From Hungatella sp. UBA5385 (GTDB taxonomy: Bacteria > Bacillota > Clostridia > Lachnospirales > Lachnospiraceae): 64,000 bases of DNA. Below are positions 35,921 through 44,459 of this stretch, piece by piece. The stretch spans positions 1,531-65,530 of the forward strand of contig DHOR01000015.1 of NCBI GenBank assembly GCA_002409995.1, in the 5' to 3' direction. Position 1 is the first letter of the stretch. Every line of letters starts with the position of its first letter. The notes under the pieces were generated by a model. It saw only the letters and a program-made list of their open reading frames with translations, was not told the DNA's origin and made no database searches. A program made the translations under genes and the position numbers.

Positions 35921-36868
35921 ATGATCAGAAGAGGAACATTAAAAACCTGTCTGATGGCAGGGATTCTGGCGGGAACTATGGCAATGAGTTCTTTTACCGC
36001 TTATGGAGCGGAAGCCTGGCATATGGAGAATGGTCAATATGTAGATGCTTCCGGTAATGCCATTGCAGGAGCTCTGGAAAAGGGAATTACAGTTACCAAG
36101 TATCAGAACCGCCAGAGTGAAGGCAAAGGTGGAATTGACTGGGGTAAGGTGGCTGCAGACGGAGTTACCTTTGCCATGGTAAGAATCGGCTATCACAATG
36201 ACAGAGATCCCTATTACTCTATTAATATGGAGGGTGCAGCAGAAAAGGGGATTAAGACAGGCGTTTTCTTCTACACACAGGCACTGGATACAGCCACTGC
36301 AGTAGATGAAGCAAAATATGTCCTTCGCATGGTTAAGGATTATAAGGTGTCCTATCCCATTGCTTATGATGTGGAGTCCAAGCATATGCTTGACAACGGA
36401 TTAACCAAACAGCAGATTACAGATAATATCAATGCATTCTGTAAGACCATCAGCGATGCAGGCTACCGTCCTGTTGTCTATGCGAATAATGAGTGGATTA
36501 CCAATCACATTGATATGAGCAGGATGCCCTATGATGTCTGGTATGCCAGATACGGAACAGTGAATAATTGTCAGAACCGTACCATTTGGCAGTGTACTGA
36601 TCAGGGTAAGGTAGATGGGATTGATGGCAATGTAACCATTGAGTTTTCCTTTGTGGACTACAATAGCCTGATTCCTTCTGAGGGCTGGAAACAGATTGAT
36701 GGTTTCTGGTATTATACAAAGGATTACACCAAACAGACCGGTTGGGTGGATGTACAGGGTAAGTGGTACTATCTGGATTCAAACGGTATCATGGTTCGTA
36801 ATACCACCATGGATATTGAGGGGACCTCTTATACCTTTAGCGAGGATGGAGCTATGATTTCCCCGTAA
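35921..36868 (+). CDS. Secreted GH25-like protein with wall-binding repeats
   Basis: A 315-residue secreted protein. Signal peptide about 1-30 (cleavage near AYG-AEA), GH25-type domain about 55-250, then choline-binding-like repeats (GWKQIDGFWYYTKD, GWVDVQGKWYYLDSNG). The GH25 acidic pair Asp150 and Glu152 is kept (AYDVESK), and WQCTDQGKVDGIDGNV matches the C-terminal strand. The first family aspartate (GIDVS) is replaced by Thr in GITVTKYQ at about 57. It may be a weak or altered muramidase. It shares a transcription unit with the upstream gene. Confidence 0.82.
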   Translation: MIRRGTLKTCLMAGILAGTMAMSSFTAYGAEAWHMENGQYVDASGNAIAGALEKGITVTKYQNRQSEGKGGIDWGKVAADGVTFAMVRIGYHNDRDPYYSINMEGAAEKGIKTGVFFYTQALDTATAVDEAKYVLRMVKDYKVSYPIAYDVESKHMLDNGLTKQQITDNINAFCKTISDAGYRPVVYANNEWITNHIDMSRMPYDVWYARYGTVNNCQNRTIWQCTDQGKVDGIDGNVTIEFSFVDYNSLIPSEGWKQIDGFWYYTKDYTKQTGWVDVQGKWYYLDSNGIMVRNTTMDIEGTSYTFSEDGAMISP

Positions 36869-36904
36869 TACAAAAGAACATATTGATTAGGATGGAATTA
36901 TGAA

Positions 36905-38263
36905 GTGAAAGTTGAGAATAATTTAGATACAGATGATATGAAGGGGCTGGTATGGAGACTTGCATTGCCTTCCATGCTGGCCCAGTTTGTCAGCGTTTTT
37001 TATAGTATTGTAGATCGGATGTATATCGGTAATATCCCTGAAATTGGTGAGACAGCACTGGCAGGAGTGGGAATTTGCGGCCCTATTGTGACCCTTGTTT
37101 CTTCTGTTGCTTTTTTAGTGGGTGTAGGCGGATCGCCTCTGATGAGCATAAGGCTTGGAGAAAAGAATGAAAGGGCAGCCACTCAGATACTGGCAAACTG
37201 TTTTCTTCTTCTTACAGTTCTGGCTGTGATTATCACAGGAATATTCCTGTTAATAAAGGGGAAGCTGCTGATGTGGTTTGGAGCCAGTGAGGCTACCTTT
37301 GGTTATGCTAATGACTATTTAACTATCTGCCTTCTGGGGACGGTATTTGCACTGCTTTCTACAGGAATGGCTCAGTTTATTATCTGCCAGGGTTTTGCTA
37401 AAGTGGCAATGAAGGCTGTTTTATTAGGCGCTGTCTGCAATATTATACTGGATCCTATATTTATATTTGCATTTGGTATGGGGGTGAAGGGAGCAGCCAT
37501 TGCAACTGTATTGTCACAGATTGCTTCCTGCACGTTTGTGCTTCGGTTTCTATTTAGTGATAGACCGCCTGTCCGCATAACATTTGGCCATTATGACTGG
37601 CAGATTATGCGCCATGTATTGATCATTGGATTAAGCCCGTTTTTAATTATTGCATTTGACAATATTCTGATTATTGCATTAAATACTGTGATTCAGAGAA
37701 ATGGTGGAGCAGAGGGGGATATGCTTCTTACCTGTATGACTATCGTACAGAGCTTTATGCTGATGGTGACCATGCCTTTAGGCGGCATCACAGGAGGGAC
37801 ACAGACCATTCTTGGGTACAACTATGGTGCAAGACGGCCTGATAGAATTAAGAAGGCAGAGTTACATATCGCTTCTCTTGCACTTGGATTTACTACTATT
37901 ATGTTTATAATCGCCCACACAGTTCCTCAGTTCTTTGTTATGATCTTTACTAAGAATCCACAGTATATTGATTTGACTGTGAAAGCCATTAAGATCTATA
38001 CCATGGGAATCATTCCCCTTGCTCTTCAGTATGCAGCTGTTGATGGATTTACAGGAATGGGAATTGCCAAGGTGGCGATTTCATTGTCTATGTTTAGAAA
38101 AACCATTTTCCTGTTGGGAGCGTTTTTAATTCCTGTTTATTGGGGAGTGCAGCATATCTTTTATATTGAACCTATCTCTGATATTGTGGGAGCTACGGTT
38201 TCTGTGATTGTGTATTTTCTGCTGATTGACAGGGTTATTAATAGAAAAGATAATATAGTATAA
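36905..38263 (+). CDS. MATE family efflux transporter
   Basis: A 452-residue membrane protein with 12 predicted helices in two homologous halves. Family motifs include LPSMLAQFVSVFYSIVDRMY at the first helix and TMPLGGITGGTQTILGYNYG in the second half. MATE proteins export drugs or toxic cations using Na+ or H+ gradients. The start is GTG at 36905, with AGGATGG upstream. A terminator follows. Confidence 0.92.
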   Translation: MKVENNLDTDDMKGLVWRLALPSMLAQFVSVFYSIVDRMYIGNIPEIGETALAGVGICGPIVTLVSSVAFLVGVGGSPLMSIRLGEKNERAATQILANCFLLLTVLAVIITGIFLLIKGKLLMWFGASEATFGYANDYLTICLLGTVFALLSTGMAQFIICQGFAKVAMKAVLLGAVCNIILDPIFIFAFGMGVKGAAIATVLSQIASCTFVLRFLFSDRPPVRITFGHYDWQIMRHVLIIGLSPFLIIAFDNILIIALNTVIQRNGGAEGDMLLTCMTIVQSFMLMVTMPLGGITGGTQTILGYNYGARRPDRIKKAELHIASLALGFTTIMFIIAHTVPQFFVMIFTKNPQYIDLTVKAIKIYTMGIIPLALQYAAVDGFTGMGIAKVAISLSMFRKTIFLLGAFLIPVYWGVQHIFYIEPISDIVGATVSVIVYFLLIDRVINRKDNIV

Positions 38264-38279
38264 TAATAATTAAGTACAT

Positions 38280-38330
38280 AAAAGTGGAAACCAACCTGAA
38301 AAACATCAGATTGATTTCCACTTTTATTGT
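38280..38330 (+). terminator. Terminator after the MATE gene
   Basis: An 11-bp stem (38280-38290 with 38315-38325) extended by CAA/TTG after a mismatch; it lies 17 bases after the stop. Confidence 0.75.
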
Positions 38331-38403
38331 GTTTTTTATAATAAAATCTTTAATTTAACTTATCGAATTTCTTTATAATAATTTGTAAATCAATAGGTTG
38401 CAT

Positions 38404-38432
38404 TTGACATCTTAATAAATAAATGATATTCT
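38404..38432 (+). promoter_or_regulatory. Promoter of the TetR-MarR pair
   Basis: TTGACA at 38404, a 17-base spacer, then TATTCT at 38427. The operator-like site at 38439 covers the predicted start point. Confidence 0.75.
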
Positions 38433-38435
38433 TTA

Positions 38436-38451
38436 TAAACCAAGTGGTCGA
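38436..38451. promoter_or_regulatory. Operator-like site ACCAAGTGGT before the TetR gene
   Basis: The core at 38439-38448 differs by one base from the ACCAATTGGT palindrome repeated at 42.3-42.5 kb. A weaker related site (ACCTAATTGGCT) is at 38483-38494. Placement at the transcription start suggests autorepression. Confidence 0.6.
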
Positions 38452-38557
38452 TAAAAGAAGGACGAATTAGTTTTAGTCGATTACCTAATTGGCTAAAATG
38501 GTTTTCCAATAAAGTGAATCTGTGCTACAATAAAGAAAAAGACTGAGGTGTGTTAAA

Positions 38558-39130
38558 ATGCCATTAATTGTTGATAGAGCTCAAATAGAAAAAGATATTG
38601 TTCTAGCGTTTCATGAATGTATGACCGAAAAACCTATTACTAAAATTAGTATGAGGGAGATTGCCAGCCGTGCAAAAATGTCACATGCAAAAATCCTATA
38701 TTACTTTGAATCGAAAGAGCAATTATTACTGGCTTATGTTAACTTTGTTACAAATAAATATGTGGATTTTTTTCATCAATGGCTTATAGACATTCGTGAA
38801 AAACAATTACATTATGCAAATGGAAAAGAATGCATTAACCTGCTTTTGAAGGAAACGATCAATTTAGACCATTGCACCTATACGAGCCCTTTTGTACAAA
38901 TTTATATTTTAGGACAATTCAACGATGATATTAAATCAAAGATTGAGCAGACATATGCATCGTGGCGACATGGGATTAACAATATACTCTATGAATTGTA
39001 TGGTACTTCTATGGAAGAAACCGCTGAAGCCCTCCTGGTATTGATAGAGGGGCTTTTCCTGTATACACTAAATGACACAATAACTAACGAGCATATTGAA
39101 TCTCTTATTGATAATCTTAGTTTATTGTGA
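38558..39130 (+). CDS. TetR-family regulator, likely controller of the ACCAATTGGT regulon
   Basis: A 190-residue TetR protein with an N-terminal HTH (ITKISMREIASRAKMSHAKI, then LYYFESKEQLLLAYV) and a ligand-binding helical domain. Its promoter carries a near match to the palindrome found three times around the divergent genes at 42.3-42.5 kb. It is therefore the best candidate repressor of itself and of the permease/lyase and dehydrogenase genes. The region is AT-rich. The ligand is unknown. Confidence 0.87.
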   Translation: MPLIVDRAQIEKDIVLAFHECMTEKPITKISMREIASRAKMSHAKILYYFESKEQLLLAYVNFVTNKYVDFFHQWLIDIREKQLHYANGKECINLLLKETINLDHCTYTSPFVQIYILGQFNDDIKSKIEQTYASWRHGINNILYELYGTSMEETAEALLVLIEGLFLYTLNDTITNEHIESLIDNLSLL

Positions 39131-39174
39131 TAAGGATACTAATTATGACAGAGTTTTTATAGGAAGAGATAAAC

Positions 39175-39651
39175 ATGAATTCTAAATACAACGAAAAAAT
39201 CATATCACAATATAATACTCTCAGTGCAAGTGCTGATGAGCTATATCAATTTGTTGTTAGATATGCTGAATATATTAATCAAGCAAAAGATTATGGGAAT
39301 GGTATTCTGATCAGTATGGTAGAAGTCCATACACTGACGATGATTGATAACAATCCTGGTGTTACCGTTAGCAATCTGGCAAAAATGTGGAATCGTACGA
39401 AAGGTACTGTTTCTCTTAATGTAAAGAAATTGGAGAAACGTGGTCTGATCTACAGAAGACTTGAAAATGGAAATAAGAAAACCGTGCATCTGTATTGTAC
39501 AGAAAGTGGAAAAGAGTTAAGCATGTTACATATGCAATATGATATCCAAAATATTGAACAGACGCAAAAGCAATTACTTGTAAACTGCTCTGCAAATGAG
39601 GTGGAGGCATTTTACAAGGTGCTTCATCATTACAACAAGTTATTCGATTGA
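39175..39651 (+). CDS. MarR-family regulator
   Basis: A 158-residue regulator with the winged HTH of the MarR family (VTVSNLAKMWNRTKGTVSLN, then LEKRGLIYRRLENGNKKTVH as the wing). It starts 44 bases after the TetR gene on the same strand, so the two are probably cotranscribed. It may form a second regulatory layer over the neighbouring amino-acid-related genes. Confidence 0.87.
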   Translation: MNSKYNEKIISQYNTLSASADELYQFVVRYAEYINQAKDYGNGILISMVEVHTLTMIDNNPGVTVSNLAKMWNRTKGTVSLNVKKLEKRGLIYRRLENGNKKTVHLYCTESGKELSMLHMQYDIQNIEQTQKQLLVNCSANEVEAFYKVLHHYNKLFD

Positions 39652-39698
39652 ATCTATAAAATTTCGAATAATAGACTTCAAATCTTGTTTATAAAGTT

Positions 39699-39726
39699 TT
39701 TGCGCCTGTCGAAAGACAGGCGCAAA
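39699..39726. terminator. GNRA-loop hairpin between convergent genes
   Basis: A 12-bp perfect stem closed by GAAA (39711-39714). It separates the MarR gene (+) from the permease gene (-). T-runs are short on both sides, so termination is probable rather than certain. Confidence 0.65.
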
Positions 39727-39732
39727 GTCTTA

Positions 39733-41091
39733 TTATGTGATATGATCAGTTTGCATTTCTGACTTTTCCTGCGCAATTTCTTTTACGCGTTTTTCTCTGA
39801 TAAAGGCATATGCAGTTACAATCAAGGTATAAATCACCAGAATATTTCTACCGTTTAAGACGTCTTCAATATTGAAGAAGATAATGGTTAGTTGCATGAA
39901 GATCGCCAACGTGATAAGGATATTAAATACAGTTGGAGGGAACTTAAAGCTGGCATTTTTAGCTTCATCTGATGCTAATTTATACAGCATGTATGCAGCT
40001 ACAATGGGGAATAACTGGTAAAGTGTTGCAGCTGCGTTGCCAAGCATAGAGATAACGCGTGGAGAAGTGCCGCTCAAAATAGGAATTGCCCCCATAATAT
40101 AAAATAGTGTGAGATAAACATAGGGTACGCCAGAACGCTTGCTCACTTTCCCCATACTTTTGGGTAACCAGCCATCTTCAGTTGCTACCAGCAGCCCTTT
40201 TGTGCACCAGGAAAAAGTGGCATTTAAAGTAGATGCAGAGGCGAACATTCCGCCGCCGATTAGGAAAAAGACATATAGCCACTTGGGAAATACAGCTTCT
40301 GCTACTTGTACCAAAGACTTACCGGCAACTACATCCAAAGGCAATACACCGGTTGCTACAAAAGACACGGCTGCACAAAGCAGACCAATGATAAGCGTAG
40401 AGAAAACAATTGCAAACGGGATATATTTGCCGGGGTTTTTCATTTCACCACCAAGCTCCGCCACAGTTTCCGCTCCGGCAGTCGCAAAGGTTAGGAGGGA
40501 TGCCGCGGTCAAAAAGGCTTTCCCACCATTAGGCATGATTGCGTTCGGTTGCGTAAACACAGACCAGTCAACTTTCGGGAGTCCGAAGCCAACAAAGAGT
40601 AACAAAGCTGCGAGAAGAATAACAACCATGATGTTCTGGAATTTTGTCGCAATCTGCAGTCCGAATAGATTGGCTAGATAGCATACGGTCAATATGGAAA
40701 AAGCCAGCCATTTTGTGTTGATTCCAGGAAATAATCCGGTCGCATATTCCGCAAAGCCAGTGGCAAAAAGCGCCAAAAGAAGCTGGGAGGCTACATTATA
40801 TGATAAATATACCAGTGAAGCCTTTCTTCCCAAAAAGCGCCTGACATATGTATACATGCCTCCTGTCTGAGGTACTGCAGAGCCCATTGCTGCAAATACA
40901 AGAGCTGGACATAAAACCATAGCTACCGCTGCTAGAAATGCTAACGGAGTACCTGCACCGGTAATTTCAATGCATATGCCAATAAGAACCATAACTCCGG
41001 CACCCACCATTTGGCCGATACCGATCCCTAATACATCCCAAAAGCCCAATAACTGTTTTGACTCTGGTTGAGTATTTTTTTTGCCACTCAT
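39733..41091 (-). CDS. APC-family amino acid permease
   Basis: A 452-residue membrane protein with 12 predicted helices. The APC start motif GIGIGQMVGAGVMVLIGI lies in the first helix, and ATAGAETVAELGGEMKNPGK matches the conserved helix-loop of amino acid permeases. It overlaps the upstream lyase gene by four bases (ATGA), so the two are coupled. It may import the amino acid that the lyase degrades. Transcription should start at the operator-bound promoter near 42345. Confidence 0.9.
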   Translation of the reverse strand: MSGKKNTQPESKQLLGFWDVLGIGIGQMVGAGVMVLIGICIEITGAGTPLAFLAAVAMVLCPALVFAAMGSAVPQTGGMYTYVRRFLGRKASLVYLSYNVASQLLLALFATGFAEYATGLFPGINTKWLAFSILTVCYLANLFGLQIATKFQNIMVVILLAALLLFVGFGLPKVDWSVFTQPNAIMPNGGKAFLTAASLLTFATAGAETVAELGGEMKNPGKYIPFAIVFSTLIIGLLCAAVSFVATGVLPLDVVAGKSLVQVAEAVFPKWLYVFFLIGGGMFASASTLNATFSWCTKGLLVATEDGWLPKSMGKVSKRSGVPYVYLTLFYIMGAIPILSGTSPRVISMLGNAAATLYQLFPIVAAYMLYKLASDEAKNASFKFPPTVFNILITLAIFMQLTIIFFNIEDVLNGRNILVIYTLIVTAYAFIREKRVKEIAQEKSEMQTDHIT

Positions 41092-42290
41092 ACAAAGACC
41101 TCCTTCTGCGATATAATTGAATGAATCACTGGTGTTAGGCGGGCCATCGCTTTTTCCAATTCGCTACGGGGGCAAGCCAGATTCATTCTTTCAAATCCAA
41201 TTCCATCATCTCCAAAAACATAACCTTCGTCAAAGAAAAGATTGGCATTCTGCATTTTTATTTCCAATTCCTTATAGTCTACTCCAAGTTCCCGAAAATC
41301 CATCCAGAGAAGGTAGGTTCCCTCCATTCGTGTTACTTTTATGTATGGATGGTTATTGGATAGATACTCTTCTATATATTGACGGTTAGAGTCAATGACA
41401 GCAATGGCCTCATCTAACCAATTCTCACATTGTGTATAAGCAATCTTGCAACCTTCATAAGCCATGCAGTTCAAAACAAAATTGCCGTTGGCGTCATAGT
41501 GCTTGTAAAACTGCTCCCTTAATTCTTTATTTGGAATAATAATGTTTGATGCTTGAAGTCCGGCCAGATTAAAAGATTTACTTGGGGCAGTACAAACCAA
41601 CGTATTATTTGCGATTTCCTCACTGATTTTGGCGATTACAGTATGCTGAAATCCAGGCATGATAAGATCAAAATGGATATCATCACTGACGATCAAAACA
41701 TTATTCTCACAACAAATTTGCCCAAGCCGTGCCAATTCATCATGAGTCCACACCCGTCCAACCGGGTTGTGCGGATTGCAAAGGATAAATACTTTGTTTT
41801 TTGGATCTTTAGCTTTGTTTTCAAAATCCTCAAAGTCAATTGAATAAAGTCCATTATTATAAATCAGCGAGTTGCCTGCAATTGAGCGGTTGGCATCACT
41901 GATGGCGCTATAAAATGGATAATATACAGGAGTTTGAATGATAACACCATCACCCGGTTTAGTAAAACATGTGACAGCGAGATAAAGTGCAGGAACGACC
42001 CCAGATGTTGGTATAATCCAATCTTTATCAATTTTCCAATCATGTCTTTTACTCATCCAATTGCACACAGCCATGAGATAATCATCCGTAGCCTGTGTAT
42101 AACCCAGTACTGCTGTAGTCAGATAAGCCCGTAATCCTTCGATAATTTCTGGTGGATTGAGGAAATCCATATCTGCCACCGAAAAAGGGATAATGTCATC
42201 TGGTAAATCAGGATTTATTTGTTTCATCTGATTCCATTTGACAGAACCACAATTGTTGCGACGTGGTGTTGTAGAAAAGTCATACTTCAT
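41088..42290 (-). CDS. MalY/PatB-type PLP-dependent C-S lyase or aminotransferase
   Basis: A 400-residue PLP enzyme of the MalY/PatB subgroup, which cleaves cystathionine or related C-S amino acids or transaminates. Motifs include IPFSVADMDFLNPPEI, CNPHNPVGRVWT, SDDIHFDLI and the PLP lysine Lys238 in TAPSKSFNLAGLQ. ATG at 42290 was chosen because AAGG lies six bases upstream; a TTG at 42296 overlaps. It is the first gene of a two-gene unit with the APC permease and is expressed from a promoter bearing a TAACCAATTGGTTA operator. Confidence 0.88.
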   Translation of the reverse strand: MKYDFSTTPRRNNCGSVKWNQMKQINPDLPDDIIPFSVADMDFLNPPEIIEGLRAYLTTAVLGYTQATDDYLMAVCNWMSKRHDWKIDKDWIIPTSGVVPALYLAVTCFTKPGDGVIIQTPVYYPFYSAISDANRSIAGNSLIYNNGLYSIDFEDFENKAKDPKNKVFILCNPHNPVGRVWTHDELARLGQICCENNVLIVSDDIHFDLIMPGFQHTVIAKISEEIANNTLVCTAPSKSFNLAGLQASNIIIPNKELREQFYKHYDANGNFVLNCMAYEGCKIAYTQCENWLDEAIAVIDSNRQYIEEYLSNNHPYIKVTRMEGTYLLWMDFRELGVDYKELEIKMQNANLFFDEGYVFGDDGIGFERMNLACPRSELEKAMARLTPVIHSIISQKEVFV

Positions 42291-42323
42291 GTTCAACCTT
42301 ACCTTTCAAATAGTGTTTTTTAT

Positions 42324-42337
42324 TAACCAATTGGTTA
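42324..42337. promoter_or_regulatory. Perfect 14-bp operator TAACCAATTGGTTA
   Basis: An exact palindrome just downstream of the minus-strand -10 (42350-42345), so it covers the start point of the lyase-permease transcript. Candidate site for the TetR protein encoded at 38.6 kb. Confidence 0.7.
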
Positions 42338-42344
42338 CGATTAA

Positions 42345-42373
42345 ATTATAGATATTGTTTGATGATAAAACAA
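42345..42373 (-). promoter_or_regulatory. Promoter of the lyase-permease operon
   Basis: On the minus strand, TTGTTT (42373-42368), a 17-base spacer and TATAAT (42350-42345). Confidence 0.75.
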
Positions 42374-42398
42374 TTGGCAGAATTCCTAATTTTTATAT

Positions 42399-42412
42399 CA
42401 ACCAATTGGTTA
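42399..42412. promoter_or_regulatory. Central operator CAACCAATTGGTTA
   Basis: Second copy of the ACCAATTGGT palindrome, with one outer mismatch. It lies between the two divergent promoters, about 26 bases from the minus -35 and 36 bases from the plus -35. Confidence 0.65.
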
Positions 42413-42447
42413 AAATAACAATAGAACAGCAATCATTAAAAAAGTTA

Positions 42448-42476
42448 TTTACTTTATATAAATAAAATGCTATTAT
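42448..42476 (+). promoter_or_regulatory. Promoter of the dehydrogenase gene
   Basis: TTTACT at 42448, a 17-base spacer, then TATTAT at 42471. The third operator copy begins seven bases later. Confidence 0.6.
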
Positions 42477-42482
42477 TTTAAC

Positions 42483-42496
42483 TAACCAATTGGTCA
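42483..42496. promoter_or_regulatory. Third operator TAACCAATTGGTCA
   Basis: Third copy of the palindrome, at the predicted start point of the dehydrogenase transcript and 23 bases before its start codon. Confidence 0.68.
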
Positions 42497-42518
42497 AATA
42501 AAAAAAGGAGGGTTTTAT

Positions 42519-43394
42519 ATGTTAAGTATTACTGTAACAGGCTGCGGTATTATGGGGAGTGCTTTAGTTAAGGCGTTTATGAATGCCGGATATGAATTAT
42601 CAATTGTTGATCTAAATGAAGATGCTGCAAAAGCTTTTGTTGAAAATGGTGCCAAATACTATAAATCATTATCAGAAGCGCTAAACAGCGACTTAATAGT
42701 AATGAATTTACCTAATTCCACAATAACATCCAGCGTAATTTGCAATTGTCCCGATGGGAGCTTGGCAGGAAAAACAATTATTAATACTAACACTGCGACG
42801 CCTACAGAGGTCACCGAAATGGAGGCTATCGCAAAGCGGGCGGGAGCAAGATATCTGGATGCGAAAATCGAATGCTACCCACAAGAAATCGGAACAGAGG
42901 CTGCATTTCTGGTTTATTCCGGTGATAAGGGTGTGTTTGATGAAAACCAGCAAGTCTTAACAGCATTATCGAAGGAACCGGTTTTTCTTGGAGAAAATAC
43001 GACTGCGGCATCTATTCTGGACTTGGGTCTCGTAATTGGTGTTCATAATGGTACATTTTTTTCCTTATTAGAGGGAACGGCTCTGGCAATAAAACATGGA
43101 TATCCAATTCCTGATTTTATAGAGCAGTTAAAAACTTTCCAACCAGCACTTATTGAGGTTGTAACACGGCAGATAAATGATGCTTTTGCAAAATTTACAG
43201 GAGAATATAAAGATGCAGATGAAGCATCATTGGAAATTGAAAAGGCAGCGTTAGAACTCGTTATTAAAGCAATGAAACAGAGTGGTTTAAATCCAGCCTT
43301 TAGTGAGCGCATGCTTGAGATGATGCAAAGTACTGTGGATCAGGGATATGGAAATAAAAATTTTGTATCAGTCATGTCTCAGATCATGAAATAA
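42519..43394 (+). CDS. Imine-reductase-like/beta-hydroxyacid dehydrogenase family protein
   Basis: A 291-residue NAD(P)-dependent oxidoreductase. The N-terminal Rossmann fold has GCGIMGSALVKAF, and Asp31 after the second strand suggests NAD preference. The C-terminal helical dimer domain begins near 165. The catalytic lysine of hydroxyisobutyrate dehydrogenases is not evident. The segment SILDLGLVIGVHNG resembles the Asp-containing helix of imine reductases (Asp168 here). A role in reducing or oxidising an imine or amino-acid-derived intermediate would fit the lyase and permease neighbours. Exact reaction unknown. AGGAGGG precedes the start. Confidence 0.75.
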   Translation: MLSITVTGCGIMGSALVKAFMNAGYELSIVDLNEDAAKAFVENGAKYYKSLSEALNSDLIVMNLPNSTITSSVICNCPDGSLAGKTIINTNTATPTEVTEMEAIAKRAGARYLDAKIECYPQEIGTEAAFLVYSGDKGVFDENQQVLTALSKEPVFLGENTTAASILDLGLVIGVHNGTFFSLLEGTALAIKHGYPIPDFIEQLKTFQPALIEVVTRQINDAFAKFTGEYKDADEASLEIEKAALELVIKAMKQSGLNPAFSERMLEMMQSTVDQGYGNKNFVSVMSQIMK

Positions 43395-43502
43395 CGCAGC
43401 TTTATAATGTCTGGTACAGAAGACAGCACTTTAAGTAAATATATCCAACCATGGTACAGAGCGGTTCCCATGGTTGGATTTTAATTTCCCGTTTCTCTTT
43501 TC

Positions 43503-43667
43503 CTCAAGCAACAACCTGCCCACTCCCTTTATAGCATACCAAATTTGTTTAGATGATTTGTGTGTATGCCTTGGCTGGCTTGCACCTGGAATCAAATGAA
43601 CCTCAGTTATAGTAATTCGTTTACTCTCTGAATTATCTGAATTTAATAATTGCCGGGTTACGATCCA
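43503..43667 (-). pseudogene. Truncated cupin-domain remnant
   Basis: On the minus strand, a short stretch reads like the start of a small cupin protein (ITEVHLIPGASQPRHTHKSS, then KQIWYAIKGVGRLLLEE) with the metal-binding HTH histidines. It has no proper start codon or ribosome binding site, and the second half of the cupin barrel is missing. It directly abuts the stop of the ABC permease gene. Probably a decayed gene. Confidence 0.55.
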
Positions 43668-44446
43668 GTAGATTGATAATGAGTCAACCCATAATTCCAC
43701 AACAGAACCGCAGGCACAAGAAACAGACAGGAGAGTAACGGTAATAATGCATACCAATCATGATCTGCCCTTCCTATAATATATAAAAATGGATAATACT
43801 GAAATAATGCAAATGGAACAACATAAGTACAGATGGTCAGCATGGTTTTTCCGTAAACACCAATGGGATATTTTCCATACTCTCTTGCTCCATCCGTAAA
43901 AACATTCATAAACTCCAAACCTTCCAGCGTAAAAAAGCAGATAGATGCAAAAATTAAGTAGATGGCAGCAAATACCACAGTTCCACAGATGACCATAAGA
44001 CATGCAGCCATAATACGTCCGGGAGTCCAGACAACAGTGCCAGTTTTCACCGCATACACCAGCATAACAAGTGCCTGAAGAAATCGTCCCATCCTTGCCA
44101 GCTCCACTTTGCTGCACAAAACCAGATAAACAGGATTGTGAGGTCGCACAAGAATTCTGTCAAATTCCCCATTGCCAATGATATGGTTAAAGGTATCCAG
44201 ACTGCGGAATACAGTCTCTGCCACAGTAAAAGCTAAGAGGAAAAGTGCAAAGCACAGCAGAATCTCCTCATAAGTAAATCCCTTCACCTGATGAAACCGG
44301 GACATCATGAAATAGACACCTAAAAATACATTAAAGGAGACAAGAAACTGTCCCATTGTATTGAGAAAGAAAGATGTCTTGTGGCTCATCATGCTTTTTA
44401 AATGCATTTTAACAAAAAGAAAATAAAGTCTGATTGATTTTATCAT
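43658..44446 (-). CDS. ABC-2 family permease (COG3694-like)
   Basis: A 262-residue membrane protein with six predicted helices, ending in LLWNYGLTHYQSTGS as in this permease family. ATG at 44446 was chosen because AAGGAGG precedes it. The gene follows the second permease by 13 bases. It should pair with that permease and the COG4586-type ATPase. Substrate unknown. Confidence 0.83.
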   Translation of the reverse strand: MIKSIRLYFLFVKMHLKSMMSHKTSFFLNTMGQFLVSFNVFLGVYFMMSRFHQVKGFTYEEILLCFALFLLAFTVAETVFRSLDTFNHIIGNGEFDRILVRPHNPVYLVLCSKVELARMGRFLQALVMLVYAVKTGTVVWTPGRIMAACLMVICGTVVFAAIYLIFASICFFTLEGLEFMNVFTDGAREYGKYPIGVYGKTMLTICTYVVPFALFQYYPFLYIIGRADHDWYALLPLLSCLFLVPAVLLWNYGLTHYQSTGS

Positions 44447-44459
44447 AGTCTGCCTCCTT

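Noticed and set aside
40139..40681. 180-codon plus-strand frame inside the APC permease gene
   Set aside because: It is antisense to a clear 12-helix permease, has no family match and no initiation site.
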